12,930 bases of DNA from JARDZI01 sp041639705 (GCA_041639705.1 JBEQBT010000077.1:1-12930), one strand, 5' to 3'. Numbered from the stretch's first letter, positions 6,414 to 12,930 are shown. Notes: generated by a model not told the origin, from the sequence alone. Program-made: numbers and translations.

Positions 6414-6457
6414 CCTGAACCACCCTCTTCGAAATTTGGTAAAACTACTCTAATTAA

Positions 6458-6485
6458 AGTATACCACATAAATTACATTTATAAA
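6458..6485 (-). promoter_or_regulatory. Extended -10 promoter for mntA-hepT
   Basis: The minus strand reads TTTATA (6480-6485), 16 bases, TATACT (6458-6463) with TGG directly before the -10, forming an extended TGn-TATACT element 45 bases upstream of the mntA start codon. Confidence 0.6.
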
Positions 6486-6554
6486 CTACTTTAGCAGCGA
6501 TTGTTTGTGATTTGTAATCTTTTGTATAACTCATATGGCTGCCATTTATTAACT

Positions 6555-6585
6555 AAAAAAGATACCCCTGCTGAGAGGTACCTTT
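6555..6585 (-). terminator. Rho-independent terminator of the PTS/aldolase operon
   Basis: On the minus strand AAAGGTACC and GGTATCTTT arms (6558-6585, one mismatch) enclose a ten-base loop and run into TTTTTTAG. It lies about 80 bases past the stop of the last aldolase gene and separates the sugar operon from mntA-hepT. Confidence 0.8.
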
Positions 6586-6664
6586 AGAACTACATACATG
6601 TAAATCCCTAGATGGAAAACTCGTAATTGTGAAATTATTACATAATTTCTATGTGAAAGCCAAA

Positions 6665-7531
6665 TTATTTATTGTAATACTTAGCCTTGTCTGCACCGTT
6701 AAATAAGTCAATCTTTTGATATATGACTTCTTTCATAGCTGCAATACATGGTGGATATATTGCATTTGGTTCACGAATGCTGTCATCCTGTAAAACTTCT
6801 CTACATTTTCTATAAAATGCTTCCTTAATATCACTTGAGATGTTTATCTTAGATACTCCTAGTTTTACTGATGTAGCGATTTCATCATCTGGATTTGCAG
6901 AACCTCCATGTAATACAAGCGGAATATCAACTGTTTCTCTTAAAACCTTCAATAAGTCTAGTTTCAATTCAGGTTTCATGTTTTTTGGATAAATACCATG
7001 AGCTGTACCAATAGCGATTGCTAAAGTATCAACTCCTGTTCTTTCTACAAATTCTTTTGCCTTCTCTGGGTCAGTGTATATAATTTTTTCGGCCCCATAT
7101 TCTCCACCATTCCCAGTAGTACCTATTGTTCCTAGCTCAGCTTCAACTGATACATTTACTGGATGAGCTACCTCAATGACCTTCTTGGTTATTGCAATAT
7201 TCTCTTCAAATGTCATATGTGATGCATCAATCATTACTGAAGTAAAACCACATTTTATTGCACGTATAATCTGTTCAAAGGTTGCACCATGATCAAGATG
7301 TATAACTACTGGAAAGTCCGCCTTATTTGCTTCCTCAATAACGCTTGCAACAAAACTATCTTCAACAAAGGACAATTCATCAGGATGTATTGCAATAATA
7401 ACAGGCGATTTCTTCTCAGCACAAGCTTCCATAACACCCTTTAGAATCATGCTACTGCTTGTATTGAATGCTGGGACTGCAAAATTATTTTTCTGTGCAA
7501 CTGTAAGTAATTTCATCATATTCATTAACAT
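6665..7531 (-). CDS. Class II ketose-bisphosphate aldolase (KbaY/GatY/Fba type), copy 1
   Basis: ATG at 7529-7531 has AAAGGAG with about nine bases spacing. At 288 residues it is full length for the tagatose/fructose-bisphosphate aldolase group. The zinc site is complete: Asp80-His81 in VVIHLDHG (catalytic Asp and first metal ligand), His178 in IGTAHG and His208 in LVLHGGS. The phosphate-binding GGS (209-211) and KINISSD (228-234) are also present. The enzyme reversibly cleaves a ketose 1,6-bisphosphate, or possibly a ketose 1-phosphate, to dihydroxyacetone phosphate and an aldehyde in the cytoplasm. It is the last gene of the PTS operon, 47 bases after a diverged paralogue. Which ketose it acts on cannot be read from the sequence; the fructose-type PTS suggests fructose or a relative. 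Confidence 0.88.
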   Translation of the reverse strand: MLMNMMKLLTVAQKNNFAVPAFNTSSSMILKGVMEACAEKKSPVIIAIHPDELSFVEDSFVASVIEEANKADFPVVIHLDHGATFEQIIRAIKCGFTSVMIDASHMTFEENIAITKKVIEVAHPVNVSVEAELGTIGTTGNGGEYGAEKIIYTDPEKAKEFVERTGVDTLAIAIGTAHGIYPKNMKPELKLDLLKVLRETVDIPLVLHGGSANPDDEIATSVKLGVSKINISSDIKEAFYRKCREVLQDDSIREPNAIYPPCIAAMKEVIYQKIDLFNGADKAKYYNK

Positions 7532-7578
7532 AATAATATTCTCCTTTAAATTAAGATATTTTTAATATTTTTGTATTT

Positions 7579-8433
7579 TTAACTATTCTTACCTGCTGAA
7601 CCCGATAATCTTATATAATATTGGACTAACTTCACACTATCTTTCTCAATCTGTTCTATCAGCGAGAAGAAATTTATATCTGGATCTTTCTCCAACTGAG
7701 TTTTCACACTGTCACGACATGCATTCATGAAGTCACAACCAACGTTTATTTTATTAATTCCGTATTTTACAGCACCTTTGATATTGACTTCTCCAGAACC
7801 AGATCCTCCATGAAGCACAAGAGGCATTTTTGTCAGTTCCTTTATCTTTTTTAAACGTTCAAAATCAAATTCAGGAACCATTCCATCTGGATAGTTACCA
7901 TGTGACGTACCTATAGAAATCGCAAGTGCATCTATGCCGGTTTCCTCTGCAAAACGCTTTGCCTCAATCGGGTCTGTGTACATATCATCTGAAGAGAATT
8001 TGCAACCCTCGGTTGCACCTAGACATCCTATTTCGCCTTCAGCACTAGCGCCTAAAGCATGTGCATATTCTGCAATTTCTTTTGTCATTTTTATATTTCC
8101 TTCTAAATCAAATCGAGATGCATCCACCATAACAGAAGAGAAGCCATCGTCTAACGCCTTTTTTAAATATCCAGGTTCCTGTCCATGATCAAAGTTTAAG
8201 GCAACATTTACACTTGCTCTATTAGCTAATGTTTTTACAATAGGAGTTATCAATTCACTGTCGCAATGATTGATCAGATGGTCCTGATACAAATTGACAA
8301 TAATAGGAGCCTGCTCTAATTCAGCTGCTGCGATGACTGTTCTTGCTGTCTCCACATTGAAGCAGTTTATTGCCATTACAGCATAATTTTCTTTATTAGC
8401 CTTGTCTAACATTTCCTTCATAGAAACATACAT
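7579..8433 (-). CDS. Class II ketose-bisphosphate aldolase family protein, copy 2
   Basis: ATG at 8431-8433 with AGGTGA seven bases upstream is preferred over a TTG at 8451, giving 284 residues. The family signature is kept: Asp82-His83 (NFDHG), His178 (IGTSHG), His208 (LVLHGGSG) and KINVGCD (228-234). It differs from its neighbour in details around the pocket: Asn80 instead of His in the x-x-D-H-G motif, CLGATEGCKFSSDD in the flexible loop where copy 1 has TIGTTGNGGEYGAE, and VGCD instead of ISSD after KIN. It is thus a diverged paralogue, not a recent duplicate, and probably handles a different ketose phosphate or forms a mixed complex. It is cytoplasmic and lies third from the end of the operon transcript behind an intercistronic hairpin (8455-8485). 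Confidence 0.85.
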   Translation of the reverse strand: MYVSMKEMLDKANKENYAVMAINCFNVETARTVIAAAELEQAPIIVNLYQDHLINHCDSELITPIVKTLANRASVNVALNFDHGQEPGYLKKALDDGFSSVMVDASRFDLEGNIKMTKEIAEYAHALGASAEGEIGCLGATEGCKFSSDDMYTDPIEAKRFAEETGIDALAISIGTSHGNYPDGMVPEFDFERLKKIKELTKMPLVLHGGSGSGEVNIKGAVKYGINKINVGCDFMNACRDSVKTQLEKDPDINFFSLIEQIEKDSVKLVQYYIRLSGSAGKNS

Positions 8434-8454
8434 AATTATCTCACCTCTCAAAAC

Positions 8455-8485
8455 TGGGTTAAACTAAGCTTGTTAATTTAACCCA
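8455..8485 (-). other. Intercistronic hairpin between EIIC and aldolase genes
   Basis: Perfect nine-base arms TGGGTTAAA (8455-8463) and TTTAACCCA (8477-8485) enclose 13 bases. On the minus strand the stem is followed by GTTTTGAGAGG. The T run is short and leads into the ribosome site of the aldolase, so partial termination or mRNA processing/stabilisation is more likely than full termination. Confidence 0.5.
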
Positions 8486-8507
8486 AAAATAAAATTACCT
8501 AATGTTA

Positions 8508-9581
8508 TTAATTTGATTTGATACTGGACAGGTCAAGCTCGTCCTCTTCAACATTAATTATTTCATCTGTTGCATCTTTCTTAAGAACTACCAACAACAG
8601 TGCAGTTACCAAGGATCCAACTCCTAAAGCAATCAAGAAACCTAATGGATTTTCCATGGCTGGTACTATGAACAAGCCACCTGATGGCACTGGCGATCCT
8701 ACTCCAAGTAGCATTATAAGCGCTCCACCAACCGCAGCTCCGATTGAACAAGAAGCTATAACCCTGAGAGGATCTACAGCAGCTATTGGGATTACACCTT
8801 CTGTAATCATGGCAACACCCATTGGGAATGCGATCTTTATGTTGTCAGATTCACTCTTGTTGTACCTGGATTTCTTCATCAGCCAGGATAAAGTTACACC
8901 GAAGGGAGGTATCATGGATGCAACTATCTTAACTGCTTCAGGCCCATATATTCCATTTGCCAGCAGTCCATCAGCAAACAGTGATGCAACTTTGTTTACA
9001 GGACCACCGAAATCGAATGCAGCCATAGCACCCATAACAATGCCAAATATGACTTTTGATCCCTGATTCATTGTTACAAGAAATGTTTCAAGTACTCTTG
9101 AACCCGCAGCAATTGGTCCACCAATTACAAAGAACATTACAAGACCTATAACAACAGAAGAAATTAAAGGTATTATCATCATTGGCATAAGTCCTTGAGC
9201 CCACTTTGGAACTTTCAAATTCTTCTTTAAGTATTTTACAAAGTAACCAGCAAGGTAACCTCCAAGCATGCCACCTAAGAAACCTGCACCCATTGCATTA
9301 GCAATCATACCCATTAAGAGACCAGGTGCTATACCGGGTCTGTCTGCAATGGAATACGCAATTGCTGCACCCATTATTCCTGGTAACAACTGCATACCAA
9401 AAACACCTAAAGTAACTGCTGCTTGCCATATTGTATAGGGAGCTTTGTAATCTGAAATCAACGAAGGATTCCCACCTAATAAATTACCAATTGCTATGAG
9501 AAGACCTGATGCCACTACTAGAGGCAACATGAAGGAAATACCTGTTAATGCGTGCTTTTTCAATTGAAGTTTTTTCAACAT
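8508..9581 (-). CDS. PTS EIIC, fructose-family sugar permease
   Basis: ATG at 9579-9581 follows AAGGGGG by ten bases. The 357-residue protein is a multi-spanning membrane permease with hydrophobic segments along its length. Fructose-family EIIC hallmarks are clear: TGISFMLPLVVASGLLIAIG near the N-terminus, FDFGGPVNKVA in the middle, then FPMGVAMITEGVIPIAAVDP and a VPSGGLFIVPAMENPLGF loop. The GITEGAIPF-like motif forms part of the sugar site in this family. It imports the sugar while EIIB phosphorylates it. Here EIIC is a separate polypeptide, unlike FruA-type fused permeases. The acidic C-terminal tail (NVEEDELDLSS) is cytoplasmic. It is co-transcribed with EIIB 51 bases upstream. The exact substrate is uncertain within the fructose/mannitol superfamily. 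Confidence 0.92.
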   Translation of the reverse strand: MLKKLQLKKHALTGISFMLPLVVASGLLIAIGNLLGGNPSLISDYKAPYTIWQAAVTLGVFGMQLLPGIMGAAIAYSIADRPGIAPGLLMGMIANAMGAGFLGGMLGGYLAGYFVKYLKKNLKVPKWAQGLMPMMIIPLISSVVIGLVMFFVIGGPIAAGSRVLETFLVTMNQGSKVIFGIVMGAMAAFDFGGPVNKVASLFADGLLANGIYGPEAVKIVASMIPPFGVTLSWLMKKSRYNKSESDNIKIAFPMGVAMITEGVIPIAAVDPLRVIASCSIGAAVGGALIMLLGVGSPVPSGGLFIVPAMENPLGFLIALGVGSLVTALLLVVLKKDATDEIINVEEDELDLSSIKSN

Positions 9582-9632
9582 TTTAATTTTTCCCCCTTAT
9601 AAATAAAATTATTGCATTACCCGAAGGACTTT

Positions 9633-9944
9633 TTACAAACCTAAGTCTTGTTGAATCTTAGTAATTAAACCTTTTGGTGATTTAATTACTAAAGATGTAG
9701 GAACTTCATAAATCTTCTTCCCTGCAAATCGTTCACCGCCGCTTACTTTAATATCTGTTGCGATGATAACCACATCGGCAGCTAAGATATCAGACGCTTT
9801 TAGCTCATTCTCAGTACCAATTGTTCCCTGAGTTTCAATATGAACCTCATGTCCCATATCAGTTGCCGCGCGCACTAATTTTTCCCTGGCAATATAGGTG
9901 TGTGCTATTCCGGATGTACAAGCTGCAACTCCAACAATCTTCAT
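9633..9944 (-). CDS. PTS EIIB, fructose type
   Basis: ATG at 9942-9944 overlaps the stop of the regulator-EIIA gene by four bases (ATGA) and has AAAGGAGG just upstream, within the end of that gene. The 103 residues match the single-domain fructose EIIB. The phosphocysteine loop is GVAACTSGIAHTYIA with Cys9, followed by HEVHIETQGTIG and DVVIIATD. Cys9 takes phosphate from EIIA (His713 of the upstream protein) and passes it to the sugar at EIIC. The usual loop is C-P-T-G; here it is C-T-S-G, a mild variation that keeps the cysteine and glycine. It is a cytoplasmic component of the membrane complex. Confidence 0.93.
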   Translation of the reverse strand: MKIVGVAACTSGIAHTYIAREKLVRAATDMGHEVHIETQGTIGTENELKASDILAADVVIIATDIKVSGGERFAGKKIYEVPTSLVIKSPKGLITKIQQDLGL

Positions 9945-12355
9945 AGGGTTCCTCCTTTCTGGGTATTATCGCCTGTGAAAATATTATAAATTTCTTCAGG
10001 CGTTGAAGCTATTTTCAACAGCTCACAAACCTCGTCATCCCCTAACTTGGTGGCAACTTGTGAAAGCAACCGAATGTGGGTGCTGTTTTTATCCACATCA
10101 GTCACTGCAAATAATATGATAAAATTTACTGGCTTATCATCTAGAGACTCCCATTCTATTGACTGTTTTGTTCTTCCAATTGCTAAGGATGTTCTTTTGA
10201 CAAATTTTGATTTACCATGAGGAATAGCGATTCCATTACCAAGGCCTGTTACTCCTAATGTTTCCCTATAGTTAACATCTTCAATAAACGCATCCATTTC
10301 AGCTAATTTACCAGCATTAAACAACATTTGTGTCAATTCACGTATAGCTTCTTCTTTGGTAGTTGCAACCATTTCAAGATTAATAGTCTCACTAGTAATA
10401 ACTCCTGCTAAATCCATTGTCATCACTTCTCTTTCTCCTTTATTCAGTGTAAAAAAGTTTTTAACATCTCGGGTTTTATTACATTTGTTCAAATAATACA
10501 TATGTTGTTTGTTTCGATACAAATGATAAACCTCAGTCAAAATATTAAGTATTTGATTTGTATCATTCATAACTAGGTAAAACACAACTTCCCTTTTGTT
10601 TTCTCCATGGTCATTCAAGGATAACATCAAATTCTGCTCACAAGATTTAAAAGATATATAAACCTTTAAATATGAGCCAAAACAAATTTCTTCAAATTTA
10701 TACTTTTCTTTATAACGGGAAGCTAGCATACTACTGATTGTTTCGTTTGAGTGATTGAAATAGATTGATTCTTCCAGAAGCATTTCATTTATAAAGTGCA
10801 ATTGGACATTTTTCTTGATTTCTACAAAAGTTTCTTCCTTTACGATATTTGTAATATTTTCAATGTCCTTGGTATTCAGGAATGCCGAAACTAAAATAAA
10901 AGGTTTTTCTTTAATATTCAAGTGAATGGTTGATATTATAAGGTCAATATCATTTAAATCCCTTAGTTCTAATCTTTGTGCCGATAGCACATCCACAATC
11001 TCCAATTGAGGAAAAGCCTTTTTTATCTTAGTCGTGAGAAGTTGTGAGGTTCCATAACCACTTTGGCAAACTATTATGACTTTCCTTTGTAAATTGGTTC
11101 TTTCAAGCGCTGCTTGGAAGTACATAGTCAAATATCCAATCTCATCAATACTTATGGGCTTCAGATTATATTCATTGCCTAGCAACGACACAGCAGCCTT
11201 ACAAATATTCAAAGACTCGTTATATTGCTGTGTTATTTCCAGAAGAAGTGGATTACGTATTTGAATGTTGTAGTCTAAACGATTTAACATTGGTCTTATA
11301 TGGAGTAATAACCCCTCCATTATTGTGTCATCTATCAACAAATCCTTCTGAATAATTAGAGAAATGTAGCTTATCAATTTTTTTGCAATGTGATTGGCAT
11401 TGTTGTTATAATCATCAATATCTGATTTTTCAATTTCAGTTAAATTCTCTTCAAAACCAGATGTTATTAAATATTGATATACATAATATACTTCTGTCTC
11501 AGGCAATTCAATTTTACAGAATTGATTTAGCTGGTCAACTAACCATTGAGCCACTTCATAAGATTTATTGGATTTAATTATTTTATCATTATAAATTAAG
11601 AAAGCTTCTACTTTCTTGCCTTCCGAACCTCTTTTTAAGGAAATTAAAATATGTGTCAATAAATTAATGTAATATGGATCACCCATCTGATAAGAGTACT
11701 TCTTTTCCAAATCTTCAATCAACGAACTCACAAATAAGATCTTGTCATTCTCGAACAGTTCCTGTAACCCCTTCATTGTTGATGTATCCAAGCGGAAAGA
11801 CAACTTCTGCATTGAACTTATCTTTTCTCCATCATTACTATAATACTGAACCAAAGAAGCGATTGCCTTCCTAATATTCACCTCCTGTCCTGTTACCTTT
11901 GTTCCATTGACAGTTTTGCATAAAGACAGTTCAAACTGGCTTAGCCAATCTTCTACATATTTTAAATCATTAGTTATGCTTGCTTTGCTTACATAATATT
12001 TATCAGAAAGCTTTTGGATGGATGTCCCTTTGTTTGAAACATCAAGTAGTATTTTGATGATCTCAAATCGACGTTCACTAATAGAAATCTTTCTAGCATC
12101 TTCTTCCTGGAATTGCAAGTCATTTAGTAACGATAGATTGTTTTTGAATTGTTTTTCAATCAGAACACCTCTACCTGTTTTAACGTCAATTGTTACACCA
12201 AATTCTTTAAGATGCTTTTCAATTATTCTCAAATCTTTTTGTAGGGTCTTGTCTGATGTTTTCAATGGAACCGTAAAATACTTTATTGGTCTGTATTCCG
12301 TTTCACCCATCAACAATCGTACAAATGATATTTGTCGTGATGTTAATATGGTCAC
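9941..12355 (-). CDS. PRD-type transcriptional activator (MtlR/LicR-like) fused to PTS EIIA
   Basis: GTG at 12353-12355 follows GGAGG by eight bases. The 804 residues contain several domains. An N-terminal winged helix (about 5-65) is followed by a second HTH (about 108-150; LSDKYYVSKASITNDL). PRD1 (about 190-305) carries His235 and PRD2 (about 320-420) carries His352. An EIIB-Gat-like domain has Cys430 in VIIVCQSGYGTSQLL. A degenerate EIIA-like stretch lacking the active histidine spans about 515-630. A complete fructose/mannitol-type EIIA (645-804) has His713 in GNGIAIPHGKS. The protein should sense PTS phosphorylation at the PRDs and EIIB-like domain and activate its own operon, while the last domain donates phosphate to the EIIB encoded next. 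In PRD2 the second usual histidine is Tyr412 (YLTMYFQAALER), and PRD1 has Tyr at the matching place, so phospho-control looks simplified. An intact ribosome site inside the gene marks the EIIA boundary. Confidence 0.9.
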   Translation of the reverse strand: MTILTSRQISFVRLLMGETEYRPIKYFTVPLKTSDKTLQKDLRIIEKHLKEFGVTIDVKTGRGVLIEKQFKNNLSLLNDLQFQEEDARKISISERRFEIIKILLDVSNKGTSIQKLSDKYYVSKASITNDLKYVEDWLSQFELSLCKTVNGTKVTGQEVNIRKAIASLVQYYSNDGEKISSMQKLSFRLDTSTMKGLQELFENDKILFVSSLIEDLEKKYSYQMGDPYYINLLTHILISLKRGSEGKKVEAFLIYNDKIIKSNKSYEVAQWLVDQLNQFCKIELPETEVYYVYQYLITSGFEENLTEIEKSDIDDYNNNANHIAKKLISYISLIIQKDLLIDDTIMEGLLLHIRPMLNRLDYNIQIRNPLLLEITQQYNESLNICKAAVSLLGNEYNLKPISIDEIGYLTMYFQAALERTNLQRKVIIVCQSGYGTSQLLTTKIKKAFPQLEIVDVLSAQRLELRDLNDIDLIISTIHLNIKEKPFILVSAFLNTKDIENITNIVKEETFVEIKKNVQLHFINEMLLEESIYFNHSNETISSMLASRYKEKYKFEEICFGSYLKVYISFKSCEQNLMLSLNDHGENKREVVFYLVMNDTNQILNILTEVYHLYRNKQHMYYLNKCNKTRDVKNFFTLNKGEREVMTMDLAGVITSETINLEMVATTKEEAIRELTQMLFNAGKLAEMDAFIEDVNYRETLGVTGLGNGIAIPHGKSKFVKRTSLAIGRTKQSIEWESLDDKPVNFIILFAVTDVDKNSTHIRLLSQVATKLGDDEVCELLKIASTPEEIYNIFTGDNTQKGGTL
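10423..10441 (-). promoter_or_regulatory. Internal ribosome binding site at the regulator/EIIA domain boundary
   Basis: On the minus strand AAAGGAG (10435-10441) is followed after eight bases by GTG (10424-10426) and after eleven by ATG (10421-10423), with another ATG at 10415-10417. Starting at 10423 gives a 160-residue protein that is exactly the complete EIIA domain. The preceding 644 codons equal a normal-length MtlR/LicR-type regulator. The sequence therefore looks like an old gene start retained after the upstream stop codon was lost, and free EIIA could still be made. Confidence 0.6.
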
Positions 12356-12401
12356 TTACCATACCTCCTAAATAAATATTTCAAACATCCATTACACATA
12401 T

Positions 12402-12430
12402 AGTATAACTATTTAATATTATTTAAAACA
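12402..12430 (-). promoter_or_regulatory. Activator-dependent type promoter of the PTS operon
   Basis: On the minus strand TATACT (12402-12407) is a good -10, while the six bases 17 upstream (TGTTTT, 12425-12430) hardly match a -35. A good -10 without a -35 next to an upstream dyad is typical of an activator-dependent promoter. It lies about 47 bases upstream of the GTG. Confidence 0.5.
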
Positions 12431-12434
12431 CCAA

Positions 12435-12462
12435 ATATGTTCTTTAATGTTACGGAACATAT
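12435..12462. promoter_or_regulatory. Palindromic candidate operator ATATGTTC-N12-GAACATAT
   Basis: Perfect eight-base arms at 12435-12442 and 12455-12462 are centred about 53 bases upstream of the predicted transcription start, directly behind the weak -35. MtlR-type regulators bind dyads at this position, so the operon's own first gene product is the likely ligand. A smaller dyad, ACCCTT/AAGGGT (12468-12488), lies further upstream. Confidence 0.5.
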
Positions 12463-12541
12463 CGTACACCCTTTATATACACAAGGGTAAAATTGTAAGG
12501 CTACACTTTTATTATTATTCCTTCAATAACTGAGGTTTTAA

Positions 12542-12625
12542 TTATTGTATATATTCTATCAATTTAAGCATTCCTACTTTGTCTACTACTTCATCATCTT
12601 TACTTATAGCTGTCAAATCAAGGAT
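12542..12625 (-). pseudogene. Possible 3' remnant of an unidentified gene
   Basis: On the minus strand 27 codons between a TGA (12626-12628) and TAA (12542-12544) read like a charged helical C-terminus (DLTAISKDDEVVDKVGMLKL). There is no start or ribosome site, and the family is not recognisable. It could be chance, but its composition is more protein-like than the surrounding intergenic sequence. Confidence 0.25.
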
Positions 12626-12655
12626 TCATCCGTAAGCGGTGGAACATATACCTAC

Positions 12656-12702
12656 TATTAAAAATACAGCTCCATTTTAGCCATGGAGCTGTATTTTTAA
12701 TA
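12656..12702 (-). terminator. Strong terminator with 20-bp perfect stem
   Basis: Perfect 20-base arms (12656-12675 and 12683-12702) enclose a seven-base loop. The core is ACAGCTCCAT/ATGGAGCTGT, and T runs occur on both strands, so it can stop transcripts in either direction. The stem starts inside the stop codon of the gene ending at 12697. Confidence 0.88.
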
Positions 12703-12894
12703 AAATCCTTCTTTTGCAATTTGCTTTATGTAGTTATACTGTTTACGTATCAGCTTTTTAAATTCCGCATCAGATAACTCATTGTATACGGCGACACCTT
12801 CTTCATAAAGACCTGTGCCAAAATCAAGCAAACGGTTACTTTGTATAATTTCAGGTTTTTCTACAATAACATAACTTCCATGATAAATATTCAC
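12697..12894 (-). CDS. Short DUF3990-like protein, probably internally deleted or truncated
   Basis: GTG at 12892-12894 follows GGAGGG by seven bases. The 65-residue product starts MNIYHGSYVIVEKPEIIQSN and then LLDFGTGLYE, which matches the N-terminus of DUF3990 proteins (LYHGS..x..P.....LDFG.GFY), a family with an ADP-ribosyltransferase-like fold of about 150 residues. After Tyr30 the expected T-x-x..QA..WA continuation is absent. Instead a helical tail (NELSDAEFKKLIRKQYNYIK) runs to the stop. Either the central two thirds were lost or this is a short relative. Catalytic activity is unlikely. The start overlaps the stop of an upstream gene by four bases, as in an operon, and a strong terminator overlaps its own stop. 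Confidence 0.55.
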   Translation of the reverse strand: MNIYHGSYVIVEKPEIIQSNRLLDFGTGLYEEGVAVYNELSDAEFKKLIRKQYNYIKQIAKEGFY

Positions 12895-12930
12895 TCTAAT
12901 CCCTCCAAAATTTTCGAGATTTTTTTCTGT
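12891..12930 (-). CDS. 3' end of an upstream gene cut by the window edge
   Basis: On the minus strand a frame entering from the right edge reads QKKISKILEGLE and stops at TGA 12891-12893, overlapping the DUF3990-like GTG by four bases (GTGA). A four-base overlap with the next ribosome site inside the gene end is typical of an operon partner. DUF3990 genes often follow small partner genes, but twelve residues are too few to identify this one. Confidence 0.35.
   Translation of the reverse strand, partial: QKKISKILEGLE

Larger units (their letters stand above)
12356..12696. other. Intergenic region: operon control and a coding scrap
   Basis: This 341-base stretch holds the PTS operon ribosome site, promoter and palindrome (12356-12490), a minus-strand coding remnant (12542-12625) and the terminator stem (12656-12702). 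I see no catabolite-repression (cre) sequence close to consensus and nothing recognisable in 12489-12541. Confidence 0.5.

Noticed and set aside
6223..6453. Plus-strand open frame opposite mntA
   Set aside because: It is antisense to a gene with a complete nucleotidyltransferase motif, with no supporting signals.
8518..9066. Plus-strand open frame of 182 codons
   Set aside because: It lies wholly antisense to the EIIC gene, which has unmistakable family motifs; the frame has no ribosome site and low-complexity Ser/Pro/Thr content.
9941..12355. Regulator as an RNA-binding antiterminator with a RAT/terminator leader
   Set aside because: The N-terminus is a DNA-binding winged helix, not a CAT RNA-binding domain, and no antiterminator-type leader hairpin was found before the operon.
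12018..12371. Plus-strand open frame of 117 codons over the regulator start
   Set aside because: It is the antisense shadow of the HTH region of the regulator and recognises no family.

Overview
The window is AT-rich and codes almost wholly on the minus strand. It has strong GGAGG-type ribosome binding sites and a complete PRD-regulator/fructose-type PTS operon. Together these point to a low-GC Firmicute, most likely a member of the Clostridia. No rRNA, tRNA, CRISPR array or intact transposase was seen.

Layout from left to right (all genes on the minus strand unless stated). (1) Bases 1-147 hold the start of an EthD-like small barrel protein with a clear promoter and a TetR-style dyad. (2) Bases 148-6660 look like an accessory or defence island in decay. 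It carries a Schlafen AlbA_2/ATPase-type regulator (607-1947) preceded by five helically phased GTGATAG repeats, and a small conserved protein of unknown role (2444-2689). It also carries two DUF2791 (BrxC/BrxD-like) P-loop ATPases (3089-4315 and 4317-5165), of which the upstream one has lost its N-terminus and Walker A. That truncated ATPase abuts a PD-(D/E)XK nuclease fragment (5171-5527) that is truncated at both ends. A complete HepT/MntA toxin-antitoxin pair (5789-6413) follows. Plus-strand coding scraps at 367-498 and 2143-2283 suggest past insertions and deletions. (3) Bases 6555-12355 are an intact sugar-uptake operon transcribed right to left. It encodes a PRD transcription activator carrying EIIB-like and EIIA domains, then PTS EIIB, PTS EIIC and two class II ketose-bisphosphate aldolases, and it ends at a strong terminator. 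(4) Bases 12542-12930 hold a coding scrap, a 20-bp-stem terminator and a short DUF3990-like gene that overlaps the tail of another gene at the window edge.

The PTS operon is self-consistent. EIIA is the C-terminal domain of the regulator and passes phosphate to EIIB (Cys9), which phosphorylates sugar entering through EIIC. The aldolases then cleave the resulting ketose phosphate. No sugar kinase gene is present. The regulator-EIIA junction keeps a strong internal ribosome binding site, which suggests that two once-separate genes fused and that free EIIA may still be made.

The most interesting points are that retained internal start behind a degenerate EIIA-like domain, the phased repeats at the Schlafen-type gene, and the scarred ATPase/nuclease locus. 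I did not find a clearly complete new system. The ATPase pair is probably the remnant of a larger multi-gene defence-like operon.
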